This document shows positions 1-8,057 of a stretch of DNA of 64,000 nt, piece after piece. Position 1 is the first letter of the stretch. Every line of letters starts with the position of its first letter. The DNA comes from Bacteroidetes bacterium HGW-Bacteroidetes-8. Lineage in GTDB: Bacteria; Bacteroidota; Bacteroidia; Bacteroidales; UBA932. The position numbers were made by a program, and so were the translations under genes. Under the pieces are notes generated by a model. It worked only from the letters and a program-made list of their open reading frames with translations, was not told where the DNA came from and did not search any database. The stretch covers positions 1-64,000 of the forward strand of contig PHCZ01000011.1 in NCBI GenBank assembly GCA_002840895.1, written 5' to 3'.

Positions 1-59
1 TGTTTTGTTTTCATAAATTAACACGGTTTTTGTGTCAACTTTTTTCAGTACAAGACAAC

Positions 60-181
60 TTTGCCAGTGTTTGATGTAAGTCGTGATAGATCAGTAAGAT
101 ACAAAACCCAGTTTTCCAAATTTGGAAAACTGGGTTTTGCAAATAACTGTATTCTATTTATTTACATCAAACACTGCCAAA
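60..181. repeat. nested palindrome, 122 bp (MITE-like or structured RNA)
   Basis: The outer arms are TTTGCCAGTGTTTGATGTAA at 60-79 and its near-perfect inverse at 162-181 (one mismatch). Inside them, 102-139 is a perfect 38-bp palindrome with 19-base arms. Both pairs share the axis between 120 and 121, while the spacers 80-101 and 140-161 pair poorly. No gene lies inside. The shape fits a miniature inverted-repeat element or a large structured transcript end. No clear target-site duplication was seen; only CAAC occurs near both ends, and not flush. Confidence 0.75.
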
Positions 182-294
182 GCAACCTCTCGGGGTTTTT
201 GAGATGGAGTTGAAAAAGAATATATATCACAATATGTGTATAATGCAAAAAACTCCCGAGATTCAAAAAACTATGTGGGGAACTTTAGGAGGTT
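182..294. other. intergenic, no gene seen
   Basis: This stretch follows the nested palindrome and holds no convincing coding sequence. A weak long-range inverted repeat pairs TCTCGGG at 188-194 with CCCGAGA at 255-261 across a 60-base loop. I give it no function. Confidence 0.4.
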
Positions 295-323
295 CAAAAA
301 AAGGCTGACCAAATAGCCAGCCT
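295..323 (-). terminator. rho-independent terminator of the OmpA-family gene
   Basis: Read on the minus strand, AGGCTG and CAGCCT (318-323 and 302-307) form a stem around a 10-base loop, followed by a run of seven T (295-301). It lies 25 bases past the stop of the OmpA-family gene. Confidence 0.7.
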
Positions 324-347
324 CAATTATTATTTTTTAAATAAAGA

Positions 348-1514
348 TTACTCGAGTATAACTACGCGATTAAGAACTGGTTTGCCGAACGGCTCGTTCT
401 CGTCACCTTTAGCAATAACCTCAAGTTGAGAAGGATTCACTCCAAATTTGTTTACAAGAGCATTGTAAACTGCATCTGCACGACTTTGGCTGATCTTCAT
501 ATTCAACTTCTTATTACCGGTTGCTTTATCTGCAGAACCCATAATTTTGTATTTCTTGCCGGATTTTTTAACAGCCTCTGCAAAATTGCCAAGGTTGATA
601 AGGTCCATATCTGTAAGTCTGGATTGACTTATAGGGAAGAAAATTGCAAGTGGCGAGGCAATGTACTCAACAGATTTTATAATTTCCGGTTTTTTGTTTT
701 TCTCAACAGCTAGATCCGAAGATAGCTTTTTAGCCTTAACATCTGCATCTGCAATCTGTTTTTCAAGATCTGAGATTTTTGAGGTATAAGGAGTGTAGTC
801 CGGGATGATAGGCTCCTTGTATTTGTCAAAACCTCTTCTTGCGAAGTTGTAAGTAAACCCTACTGTTGCAGATACAATCTCCTCAATTCCCTGTCCAATT
901 TCAAATCCGTCAAACCTGTCATTAACAAGAAGTGCTCTTAGCTCAAGATTAAGATTGAAAGCGTCTGAAAGTCTGATTTTATTGATAATCCCTGTAGATG
1001 CAGCAGCCTCTTTGTAAACAGGATTTACGTTCTCTTTCCAAGATCTGGCATAGCCTACTCCAAGGAATGGGATAAACTCCCAAGTGCGGTCTGTTCTGTA
1101 GCCACCTATAGTATTTGAGATGTTCCATAAAAGATCTCCGTGCAGATTGAAGAAGCTGAATTTTTCGTCCCAATACCCTGCGTGATCACTTGATGCTCCC
1201 TCAATGAATTTCGCTGTTGAGTTGTTAACCAAGCCTTTAGCAGAGAATCCGGCAATTTGACCCCTAAGGCCAATAGTTGGAGTAATCCACTTACCTACAG
1301 AAAAATCAAGAGCCGGTGAAAATCTCTTTCCAAAAGAGGCTACGTTATCGTGTTCTCCGTAAAGAACCTGTACACCGCCTCCTGCAGAGATAAACCAGTT
1401 GTCAAAAAATTTATTGGTAAGGAAAGGGCCATACTTATTGCCCTCATTCTGCTCTTGTGCAAAACCTGCAACAGAGAACAGTAAAATTGTAACAGTCAAT
1501 AATTTCTTTATCAT
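348..1514 (-). CDS. OmpA-family outer membrane protein
   Basis: 388 residues. A signal peptide ends near residue 20 (VAGFAQ/EQ). Residues about 30-235 look like an outer-membrane beta-barrel. A short coiled coil at about 245-275 (ISDLEKQIADADVKAKKLSS) links to a C-terminal OmpA/MotB peptidoglycan-binding domain at about 280-388, recognised by NMKISQSRADAV and the closing NRVVILE. The protein would tie the outer membrane to the cell wall. It is a single-gene unit: a TATATTTG promoter box lies 27 bases upstream and a terminator follows. Homologues are among the most abundant surface proteins of Bacteroidales. The family call is firm; the exact orthologue is not identified. Confidence 0.88.
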   Translation of the reverse strand: MIKKLLTVTILLFSVAGFAQEQNEGNKYGPFLTNKFFDNWFISAGGGVQVLYGEHDNVASFGKRFSPALDFSVGKWITPTIGLRGQIAGFSAKGLVNNSTAKFIEGASSDHAGYWDEKFSFFNLHGDLLWNISNTIGGYRTDRTWEFIPFLGVGYARSWKENVNPVYKEAAASTGIINKIRLSDAFNLNLELRALLVNDRFDGFEIGQGIEEIVSATVGFTYNFARRGFDKYKEPIIPDYTPYTSKISDLEKQIADADVKAKKLSSDLAVEKNKKPEIIKSVEYIASPLAIFFPISQSRLTDMDLINLGNFAEAVKKSGKKYKIMGSADKATGNKKLNMKISQSRADAVYNALVNKFGVNPSQLEVIAKGDENEPFGKPVLNRVVILE

Positions 1515-1540
1515 AACAAGTTAGTTTTGGTAGTAATGTT

Positions 1541-1548
1541 CAAATATA
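1541..1548 (-). promoter_or_regulatory. Bacteroidota -7 box (TATATTTG) for the OmpA-family gene
   Basis: TATATTTG on the minus strand matches the TAnnTTTG consensus and sits 27 bases before the start codon. Confidence 0.55.
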
Positions 1549-1564
1549 GAAAAAAATAATTAAT

Positions 1565-1597
1565 TATTCAAAAAAAGGCCTCAAAATGAGGCCTTTT
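1565..1597 (-). terminator. terminator of the rpsF-rpsR-rplI operon
   Basis: A perfect 11-bp stem (1573-1583 with 1587-1597, AAAAGGCCTCA and its inverse) has a 3-base loop and is followed on the minus strand by T residues. It lies just after the rplI stop. Confidence 0.8.
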
Positions 1598-1618
1598 AAT
1601 ATTTTTGTAAAGGTCCAG

Positions 1619-2071
1619 TTACTCCTCCCCTACTATCTCAATCTTGATGTTGGCCTTTATATCACGGTGGAACTTAACGACAACATCGTAAACTCCAACC
1701 TCTTTCAATGACTCTTCACCCTGAATGGTAATATTTCTCCTGTCAATTTCAAATCCTTTTGCAGCTAGTGCTTCTGCTACCTGAATATTATTTACAGAGC
1801 CGAAAATTTTACCGGTTGAGCTTACTTTGGTTGCAATTGTAACCTGGAATCCCTCCAGTTTTGCCGCCATTGCCGAAGCCTCATCTCTTATCTTAGTCTC
1901 TTTGTGAGCTCTTTGTCTTAGATTTTCTGCGTGCATCTTCTTTGCAGAGGGTGTCGCCATTGTAGCAAAGCCTTGAGGTATTAGATAATTTGTGGCGTAG
2001 CCGTTTTTAACGGTAACCAGATCATCTTTATGGCCCAAATTAGGGACGTCCTGTTTTAGTATAATTTCCAT
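1619..2071 (-). CDS. rplI: 50S ribosomal protein L9
   Basis: 150 residues, the usual L9 length. The N-terminal RNA-binding lobe carries the family signature (MEIILKQDVPNLGHKDD, VKNGYATNYLIPQGFA). A long basic connecting helix follows at about residues 45-75, then the C-terminal domain with VSSTGKIFGSV. L9 binds 23S rRNA near the L1 stalk and limits frameshifting. It is the last gene of the rpsF-rpsR-rplI operon, 16 bases after rpsR, and a strong terminator follows it. Confidence 0.98.
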   Translation of the reverse strand: MEIILKQDVPNLGHKDDLVTVKNGYATNYLIPQGFATMATPSAKKMHAENLRQRAHKETKIRDEASAMAAKLEGFQVTIATKVSSTGKIFGSVNNIQVAEALAAKGFEIDRRNITIQGEESLKEVGVYDVVVKFHRDIKANIKIEIVGEE

Positions 2072-2087
2072 TGTATCTCTCCTTTGC

Positions 2088-2360
2088 TTATTTCAATAAA
2101 TCTGTTACATATGGCAGTAAAGCAAGGTGTCTTGCGCGTTTAACGGCCTGTGAAACTTTTTTCTGGAACTTCAAAGAGGTACCTGTTAAACGGCGGGGAA
2201 GAATCTTACCCTGCTCATTCAGGAATTTCTTTAAAAACTCAGCGTCTTTGTAATCTACATACTTAATACCGGATTTTTTAAAACGGCAGTATTTCTTCTT
2301 CTTTACCTCAACTGTGGGAGGATTCAGATAACGGATTTCGTTGTTTGCCTGATTTGCCAT
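2088..2360 (-). CDS. rpsR: 30S ribosomal protein S18
   Basis: 90 residues. The conserved S18 core is clear: [20 protein letters not shown], then LRKFL-like [17 protein letters not shown] and [21 protein letters not shown]18 joins S6 on the platform of the small subunit. It sits between rpsF (2-base gap) and rplI in the canonical order, so the three are co-transcribed. No ssb or priB homologue is inserted between rpsF and rpsR. Confidence 0.98.
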   Translation of the reverse strand: MANQANNEIRYLNPPTVEVKKKKYCRFKKSGIKYVDYKDAEFLKKFLNEQGKILPRRLTGTSLKFQKKVSQAVKRARHLALLPYVTDLLK

Positions 2361-2362
2361 AA

Positions 2363-2716
2363 TTAAACCTCCTTAGCTTTATTCTCTGATTTGTTGTTGC
2401 GTCTTCTCTCTGCGTATGCCACTGAGTGTTTGTCAAGGGCAAAGGTCAAAAAGCGAATAATACGCTCATCGCGGCGATACTGAATCTCGAGTTTTGAGAC
2501 ATTAGCAGGATCTGCTTTGAATTCAATCAGGTGGTAAAAACCTGTTGTTTTTTTCTGAATTGGATAAGCCAGTTTCTTTAGGCCCCAATCCTCTTCGTGA
2601 ACTATCTCACCACCATTGTCGGTGATGAAGTCACGGAATTTTTTTACCGCTTCCTTTATCTGGATGTCAGATAAAACGGGAGTTGCAATGAAAACGGTTT
2701 CGTACTGTTTTAACAT
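2363..2716 (-). CDS. rpsF: 30S ribosomal protein S6
   Basis: 117 residues, starting [17 protein letters not shown], the standard S6 opening, with the middle signature [20 protein letters not shown]. The C-terminal tail is basic and Lys/Asn-rich (about residues 100-117). S6 forms a heterodimer with S18 in the 30S platform. It is the first gene of the operon. Its promoter box lies within the loop of the upstream pepD terminator (see that entry). Confidence 0.98.
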   Translation of the reverse strand: MLKQYETVFIATPVLSDIQIKEAVKKFRDFITDNGGEIVHEEDWGLKKLAYPIQKKTTGFYHLIEFKADPANVSKLEIQYRRDERIIRFLTFALDKHSVAYAERRRNNKSENKAKEV

Positions 2717-2737
2717 ACTTTTATATTAAAATAAATA

Positions 2738-2779
2738 ATTAAAAAAGGGCTGCAAATATAACTTAATATTTTCAGCCCT
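2738..2779 (-). terminator. pepD terminator whose loop carries the rpsF promoter box
   Basis: On the minus strand AGGGCTG (2773-2779) pairs with CAGCCCT (2746-2752), followed by a T run (2740-2746). The 20-base loop contains TATATTTG at 2753-2760, a perfect TAnnTTTG box 37 bases before the rpsF start. Confidence 0.6.
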
Positions 2780-2803
2780 CCAAATAATTCTTAAATGAGG
2801 CTA

Positions 2804-4258
2804 TTATTTAACGGGCGCATTCTTAAGAACCTCTACAACGTAGTTCCACCACTTCTCAACAGTTGCTATCTCTACCCTCTCGTCCGGAGAGTGTGGAGAG
2901 CGAATTGTAGGACCACAAGAGATCATATCCCAATTAGGATAGTTACCCCCAAGGATTCCGCACTCAAGACCTGCGTGTATCGCTTTTACCTCAGGTTCAA
3001 TTCCGTAAAGATTTTTATATACAACCTTCATAGTTTTTAGAATGTCAGAATTAACATCAGGTTTCCATCCCGGGTATCCGCCGGCCAATTTAACCTCAGC
3101 ACCTGCCAGTTCAAAAGCAGATGTAATTGCTGCTCCCAGCACATCCTTAGCCGAGTCAACCGAGCTTCTCAGCAGACAGTTGATCTCAATTTTACCATTA
3201 GCAGACTTCACAATTGCCAGATTGTTAGATGTCTCTACAAGTCCGGGCATTGCATCACTCATCCTCTCAACTCCGTTAGGACACGCATAAACAGACTTAA
3301 CAAGATTAAGAGCTGTGGTTTGATCTATAAGAACAGATGGAGTTTCACACTTCTCAAGCACAATGTTCAGGTTAGGTTCGTGAGCTGCAAGCTCATTAAC
3401 CATCTCTGCAAAATGTCTCTCAACTATTACCTGCGCATCTTTCACCTTTGCAGCCGGAATTGCAAGTGTTGCAAAACCCTCTCTAGGGATAGCGTTTCGA
3501 AGACTTCCACCCTCTATTGATGATAATCGTACTCCAAGATCTTTCATAAGCGGAAGCAATATTCTCACTAGTGCTTTATTTGCATTGCCTCTGCCAAGAA
3601 TGATATCCATTCCTGAGTGACCACCTTTAAGACCTGTAATGTTTAGCTTATACCCCTCCATTCCTGCTGGTGTGCTCTCCTCCTTATATTTGAAAATAGC
3701 AGTTGCATCCAAACCACCGGCGCAGCCGACATAAAGTTCGCCCTCATCCTCTGAATCCAGATTGATGAGAATATCTCCTTTAAGAAGACCACCTTTAAGA
3801 CCTCTGGCTCCATTCATACCTGCCTCTTCATCAATAGTAAAGAGTGCCTCTACAGGCCCGTGTACCATATTTTTATCTTCAAGAACAGCCATTGCCACCG
3901 CAATCCCAAGTCCATTATCTGCTCCCAGGGTAGTTCCTGTTGCATACATCCATCCGTCTACAACTCTTGTAATTATCGGGTCCTTTTCAAAGTCGTGAAC
4001 CTTATCACTATTTTTTTGAGGGACCATATCTATATGCGCCTGGAAGATTATACCTTTTCTGTTCTCCATCCCCTTGGATGCAGGTTTCCTTATGATAATG
4101 TTGCCCAATTCATCCTTGATTGTCTCCAAACCAAGCTCTTTGCCGAATTTTTCCAGAAATAGAACAGCCTTCTCCTCTTTTTTGGATGGACGTGGAATCT
4201 GAGTGAGGGAGTAAAAGTGGTTCCACACTCTTTCTGGCTTAAGATCTTTAATATTCAT
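2804..4258 (-). CDS. pepD: aminoacyl-histidine dipeptidase (M20, PepD)
   Basis: 484 residues, normal for PepD. Cytosolic di-zinc peptidase that splits Xaa-His and other unblocked dipeptides. The M20 metal ligands are visible: QAHIDM (His75, Asp77), LGADNG (Asp114), DEEAG (catalytic Glu144 and ligand Glu145), LDSED (Asp168), and HAGLECG near residue 430. A lid/dimerisation domain occupies about 190-370. There is no signal peptide. It is transcribed alone and ends in a terminator that overlaps the rpsF promoter. In this amino-acid-using anaerobe it would work downstream of the POT transporter at 6412. Confidence 0.93.
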   Translation of the reverse strand: MNIKDLKPERVWNHFYSLTQIPRPSKKEEKAVLFLEKFGKELGLETIKDELGNIIIRKPASKGMENRKGIIFQAHIDMVPQKNSDKVHDFEKDPIITRVVDGWMYATGTTLGADNGLGIAVAMAVLEDKNMVHGPVEALFTIDEEAGMNGARGLKGGLLKGDILINLDSEDEGELYVGCAGGLDATAIFKYKEESTPAGMEGYKLNITGLKGGHSGMDIILGRGNANKALVRILLPLMKDLGVRLSSIEGGSLRNAIPREGFATLAIPAAKVKDAQVIVERHFAEMVNELAAHEPNLNIVLEKCETPSVLIDQTTALNLVKSVYACPNGVERMSDAMPGLVETSNNLAIVKSANGKIEINCLLRSSVDSAKDVLGAAITSAFELAGAEVKLAGGYPGWKPDVNSDILKTMKVVYKNLYGIEPEVKAIHAGLECGILGGNYPNWDMISCGPTIRSPHSPDERVEIATVEKWWNYVVEVLKNAPVK

Positions 4259-4290
4259 AACTCTATGTTTTAATTGTTAATTAATAATCA

Positions 4291-5364
4291 TTATAATTTC
4301 CCGGTTGCTATTTCTAATGGGAATGAGAGTAGATTACCAAGCTGATAAACAGGCACTCTGGACTGCATTAGCACGTTTTGTCCATCCATAAGCCTAAGGT
4401 TCATCATTGCAGGTTTGCGATAGACCACCCTTCCTCTGCCCGAGGTTACATCCATTGTTACACCAGGCTGCTCACTCTCTTTTAGGAGCTCCAGTACAAT
4501 AGGACGCCCGGCAAGGTTATTCGAAGGGAGTAATCCCTGAGTGTCCGACAGGCGAAAAGCTATGTAGATCTGCTTTTCGTTATCTGCCTTGGGCATAACA
4601 TCAAATGACATCTTTTGAGAACCGCTCCTGATCTTTCCGAAAAACAGACCAAGATACTCATCTTCCAGCCTGTTTATCTCGTCTATGGCAGCTCTGAGGG
4701 CATCTCCGCTGAATGTTGCATCTGTCTCTCCGGTAATTATCTCAAGTCGTTTGGTTCTTAGCTTAAAGATCATATTGGCACTCTCCTCCGCCCTCTTCTC
4801 TGCGCTCTTCTCTACAACCTGGCTCTGCTGAACTGCAGATCTCTCAGATCCTGTTGGACTTGAAGCCGTTCTGTATAAGGTACTCTTCTCGCTGGTGAGG
4901 TTAGATGTAGACATAGACTTAACAAAAAGGGTGTTGCTTTTCATATCCGGGAATCTCAACTTCTCAGATTTGCCGGCATAGGAGTCTGACCACATTATAA
5001 GACCCTGATTAATCATCTCCATAAAATTTGCAGATGCGGTTTTACTGTTCCCCAGGTTTAGGGCAATATTTGCAGATTGGTCTGCCTCAATATAGGGAAT
5101 AACCTCTACATTGCTAATTTGATAAGCATCTCCACTCTCCTCTCTTGCCTGAACCCCAAGGTACTTTTGAGAAAACCTGGCATAAGGGCCTGCTGTAAAA
5201 GATTCGTAAGTAACCTCAACAATAAAATGGAGGCTGGTTACAGGGAGCGAATAGACTATTGCACCCGCGGGGATTTTATCGCCCGGGTTAATAAATTGCG
5301 ACCTTGATTCAGTTGCCCCGGCAAACATTACAATTAGCAGGAGTGCTTTCAAAATATTCTTCAT
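4291..5364 (-). CDS. DUF4831 family exported protein
   Basis: 357 residues from the ATG at 5364. A longer frame reaches 5412, but the 5364 start gives a proper signal peptide (MKNILKALLLIVMFAGATES). The body matches the Bacteroidota DUF4831 family: an N-terminal PAGAIVYSLPVTSLHFIVEV segment, SFTAGPYARFSQKYLG, and a C-terminal region ending in LEIATGKL. The family is periplasmic or envelope-associated and has no known function. It is followed by pepD after 32 bases and preceded by the acyltransferase gene, so the three may share a transcript. Confidence 0.75.
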   Translation of the reverse strand: MKNILKALLLIVMFAGATESRSQFINPGDKIPAGAIVYSLPVTSLHFIVEVTYESFTAGPYARFSQKYLGVQAREESGDAYQISNVEVIPYIEADQSANIALNLGNSKTASANFMEMINQGLIMWSDSYAGKSEKLRFPDMKSNTLFVKSMSTSNLTSEKSTLYRTASSPTGSERSAVQQSQVVEKSAEKRAEESANMIFKLRTKRLEIITGETDATFSGDALRAAIDEINRLEDEYLGLFFGKIRSGSQKMSFDVMPKADNEKQIYIAFRLSDTQGLLPSNNLAGRPIVLELLKESEQPGVTMDVTSGRGRVVYRKPAMMNLRLMDGQNVLMQSRVPVYQLGNLLSFPLEIATGKL

Positions 5365-5413
5365 CTTTATCTTTTTTATTCCTCTTGGCATATATATCAT
5401 TAATCTAAACACT

Positions 5414-6355
5414 CTAACTCTTCAAAATGTTCTCCTGAACAGTTCTTTTCCATCTCTTATGAGACCAGAGCCAATTATGTGGGTTGGCGTTTACAGAACT
5501 CTCCAGCAGAGCAGCAAATCTTTCTGTGATAAACCCCTCACCCTCTTTGGAAGGATCATCTGTAATAAGGGTTAATCTTACCCTGTAAGCTCCCCTTTTT
5601 ACCCTCTCCATATTAAGGAAGACAACCGGTAAGCCTGCACTTCTGGAGATAACTTCCGGTCCGTTTATCATTAGAGTCTGCTGGTTAAAAATTTTTGTCA
5701 CAAATTTTGAGCCAGGCAGCGGGGCTTGATCTGCAAAAAGGAAGTAGCAGGCTGTTTTATCTCTGTTTTTAAGAATATGTCTGGCAGCACTATTGGACTC
5801 AATCAACTCTATCCCGGAGTTACTCTCCCGTATCCATCTCACAAACCTATCCGCAAATTTTGAGTGCTGCTTTTTGTATATAAATTTTAGCTGATCTCCG
5901 CAATAACCTAAAGGCAATCGTTCGTCGAACTTATCCATTTTTGTTAGAAGCTCCCAGTTCCCAATATGTCCTCCCACGACAATTACCGACCTTTTTGCCG
6001 AAAAAATAGCTCTCAACACTTCGGGATTTTCTATTTTTACCAATTTAGACAACTTTTTTTTTGATGCAGAGATCATCCACATACTCTCTGCTATTATCTC
6101 TGCAAGGTGGCGATAAAAGCTCTTAACAGTACTCTCCACCAAATCATATTTAAACTCTGGAAAAGAGCGGGATATATTAACAGTTACAACAGATTTTCTG
6201 TAACCTAAAACTTTGCCGACTATAAAAAGTAAACTGTCCGATATGAAATAGTGTATCCGCAGTGGTAGTAGAGAAATCAGATAAAAGGGGGCTGCGAGTA
6301 ATAAAAAGATAATATTTGGCATCGGTTGCTTAAGCTTTTCAACAAAGTTATCCAA
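5414..6355 (-). CDS. LpxL/HtrB-type lipid A acyltransferase family protein
   Basis: 313 residues, standard for the lipid A late acyltransferase family. An N-terminal hydrophobic segment (about residues 13-32) anchors it at the inner membrane. The catalytic H-x4-E motif is present as GGHIGNWE (His130, Glu135), and FLFADQAPLPGS follows the family pattern. It would add a secondary acyl chain to the lipid A precursor. The C-terminal block (PHNWLWSHKRWKR) is also typical. The substrate position (LpxL or LpxM) cannot be told from the sequence. The start is 56 bases from the divergent transporter. Confidence 0.85.
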   Translation of the reverse strand: MDNFVEKLKQPMPNIIFLLLAAPFYLISLLPLRIHYFISDSLLFIVGKVLGYRKSVVTVNISRSFPEFKYDLVESTVKSFYRHLAEIIAESMWMISASKKKLSKLVKIENPEVLRAIFSAKRSVIVVGGHIGNWELLTKMDKFDERLPLGYCGDQLKFIYKKQHSKFADRFVRWIRESNSGIELIESNSAARHILKNRDKTACYFLFADQAPLPGSKFVTKIFNQQTLMINGPEVISRSAGLPVVFLNMERVKRGAYRVRLTLITDDPSKEGEGFITERFAALLESSVNANPHNWLWSHKRWKRTVQENILKS

Positions 6356-6362
6356 ATTTTAC

Positions 6363-6370
6363 TATTTTTG
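6363..6370 (+). promoter_or_regulatory. -7 box (TATTTTTG) for the peptide transporter
   Basis: Matches TAnnTTTG and lies 41 bases before the transporter start, in the divergent gap. Confidence 0.5.
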
Positions 6371-6411
6371 CGAAGTTGTGAGCTAATTTTTAACTAAAAC
6401 TATAATTTACT

Positions 6412-7944
6412 ATGTTTAAAAATCATCCAAAAGGACTACTTGCAGCCGCCCTGGCAAATATGGGTGAGCGTTTCGGCTTTTACACGATGATGGCGATTCT
6501 TGTACTCTTTCTTCAGGCAAAATTTGGTCTTGACGGAACTAGTGCAGGTATAATCTACTCCATCTTCTACGCATCCATCTACATCCTTGCGCTTGTTGGC
6601 GGTTTAATTGCAGACAAAACCAGGAATTACAAAGGGACTATTCTTACCGGCCTTGTTATTATGGCAGTAGGATACCTTCTTCTGTCAATACCTACCCCTA
6701 CACCTGTTCCTAACAAAACACTTTTCCTTATTCTGGTTTGTATCGGACTGTTCGTAATCGCTTTTGGTAACGGTCTCTTTAAAGGAAACCTTCAGGCTCT
6801 GGTGGGTAAGATGTACGACAATAATCAGTACAGCAAAATGAGAGACTCAGGTTTCTCTTTGTTCTATATGTTTATTAACGTAGGTGCAATTTTTGCTCCA
6901 TTCTTTGCAGTGGGAATTCGTAACTGGTGGGTTAACCATAATGGCTTCCAGTATAGTGCAGACCTTCCTGCTCTTTGCCACGCTCAGCTGGGCAACACCC
7001 TCTCCCCTGAGGCTGCAACCCGTTTTGCCGAGCTTGCAAACACATCTGCAGGAGCTCCGGTAGCAGACCTTACAGCTTTTGCAAATCAGTATCTGAGTGT
7101 ATTTACAACAGGTTACCACTACGCATTCGGAGTAGCAATTATTGCAATGCTAATCTCTTTAACAATCTATATTTCTAACAAGAAGAGCTTCCCGGGCCTT
7201 GAGGCTAAAGGCGGTATCAAGGTTGTAGATCCTAATGAGATTAAGATGTCTGTACAGGAGGTTCGTCAGCGTATCTACGCACTCTTTGCAGTGTTCGGAG
7301 TTGTTATCTTCTTCTGGTTCTCATTCCACCAAAACGGACTTACTCTTACAATGTTTGCGAAAGAGTTTACAGACCTGAGCGGAATTGAGATCAATCTTGG
7401 ATTTGTAAAAATTGTGGGTGCAGAGATATTCCAATCTATCAACCCTCTCTTTGTAGTTTTGCTTACCCCTGTAATTATGGCTCTCTTTGGATGGTTAAGA
7501 TCAAGAGGGATAGAGCCTTCAACTCCTAAGAAGATTGCAATCGGTATGCTTATTGCCGCTCTTGGTTTCGTTGTAATGGCTATAGGATCATATGGTCTTC
7601 CGCTTCAGAAAGATGTTCTGGCAATGGGTGGTCTGGCAGATGCTCAAAAAGTTACCCCTTTCCTCTTGATTGGAACATACTTTATTTTGACAGTTGCAGA
7701 GCTTTTCATTAGCCCTCTGGGAATTTCATTTGTATCAAAAGTTGCCCCTCCTCAGTATCAAGGTGTGATGCAGGGTGGATGGCTGGGTGCCACAGCAGTT
7801 GGTAATCAGCTACTTTTCATCGGAGCAATATTCTATGAGAGTATTCCTGTATGGATGACCTGGGGTGTATTTGTTGTGGCCTGTCTCATCTCAATGGGAA
7901 CAATGCTCGCAATGCTCAAGTGGCTGGAGAGAGTTGCTAAGTAG
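6412..7944 (+). CDS. POT/PTR2-family peptide MFS transporter
   Basis: 510 residues with about 12-14 membrane helices. The POT signature is near the N terminus (GERFGFYTMMAILVLFL), and the second signature region follows (GLFKGNLQALVG, FSLFYMFINVGA). These symporters take up di- and tripeptides with protons. The ExxER motif of helix 1 reads N-M-G-E-R (Asn16 in place of the first Glu). A poorly conserved loop lies at about residues 185-225. It is a single gene with its own promoter box and a terminator at 7982. Peptide uptake fits with PepD next door. Confidence 0.9.
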   Translation: MFKNHPKGLLAAALANMGERFGFYTMMAILVLFLQAKFGLDGTSAGIIYSIFYASIYILALVGGLIADKTRNYKGTILTGLVIMAVGYLLLSIPTPTPVPNKTLFLILVCIGLFVIAFGNGLFKGNLQALVGKMYDNNQYSKMRDSGFSLFYMFINVGAIFAPFFAVGIRNWWVNHNGFQYSADLPALCHAQLGNTLSPEAATRFAELANTSAGAPVADLTAFANQYLSVFTTGYHYAFGVAIIAMLISLTIYISNKKSFPGLEAKGGIKVVDPNEIKMSVQEVRQRIYALFAVFGVVIFFWFSFHQNGLTLTMFAKEFTDLSGIEINLGFVKIVGAEIFQSINPLFVVLLTPVIMALFGWLRSRGIEPSTPKKIAIGMLIAALGFVVMAIGSYGLPLQKDVLAMGGLADAQKVTPFLLIGTYFILTVAELFISPLGISFVSKVAPPQYQGVMQGGWLGATAVGNQLLFIGAIFYESIPVWMTWGVFVVACLISMGTMLAMLKWLERVAK

Positions 7945-7981
7945 CGGAGGTTATTTAGAGCAATCTTTAAAAAAATCTTCT

Positions 7982-8011
7982 AAGGGTGTCAAAGTTTGGC
8001 ACCCTTTTTTC
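7982..8011 (+). terminator. terminator of the peptide transporter gene
   Basis: AAGGGTG (7982-7988) pairs with CACCCTT (8000-8006), with inner CAA/TTG pairing, followed by T residues. It lies 38 bases after the transporter stop. Confidence 0.8.
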
Positions 8012-8057
8012 ATCCGTTTTGCACAAAGTCAAATAATTACCAAAATACCTTAACTAT

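Noticed and set aside
188-261. Second hairpin in the left intergenic region
   Set aside because: Only 7 bp with a 60-base loop and mismatches; too weak to call.
426-713. Open frame antisense to the OmpA-family gene
   Set aside because: It mirrors a well-supported gene, has no start context or recognisable domain, and uses codons unlike the real genes.
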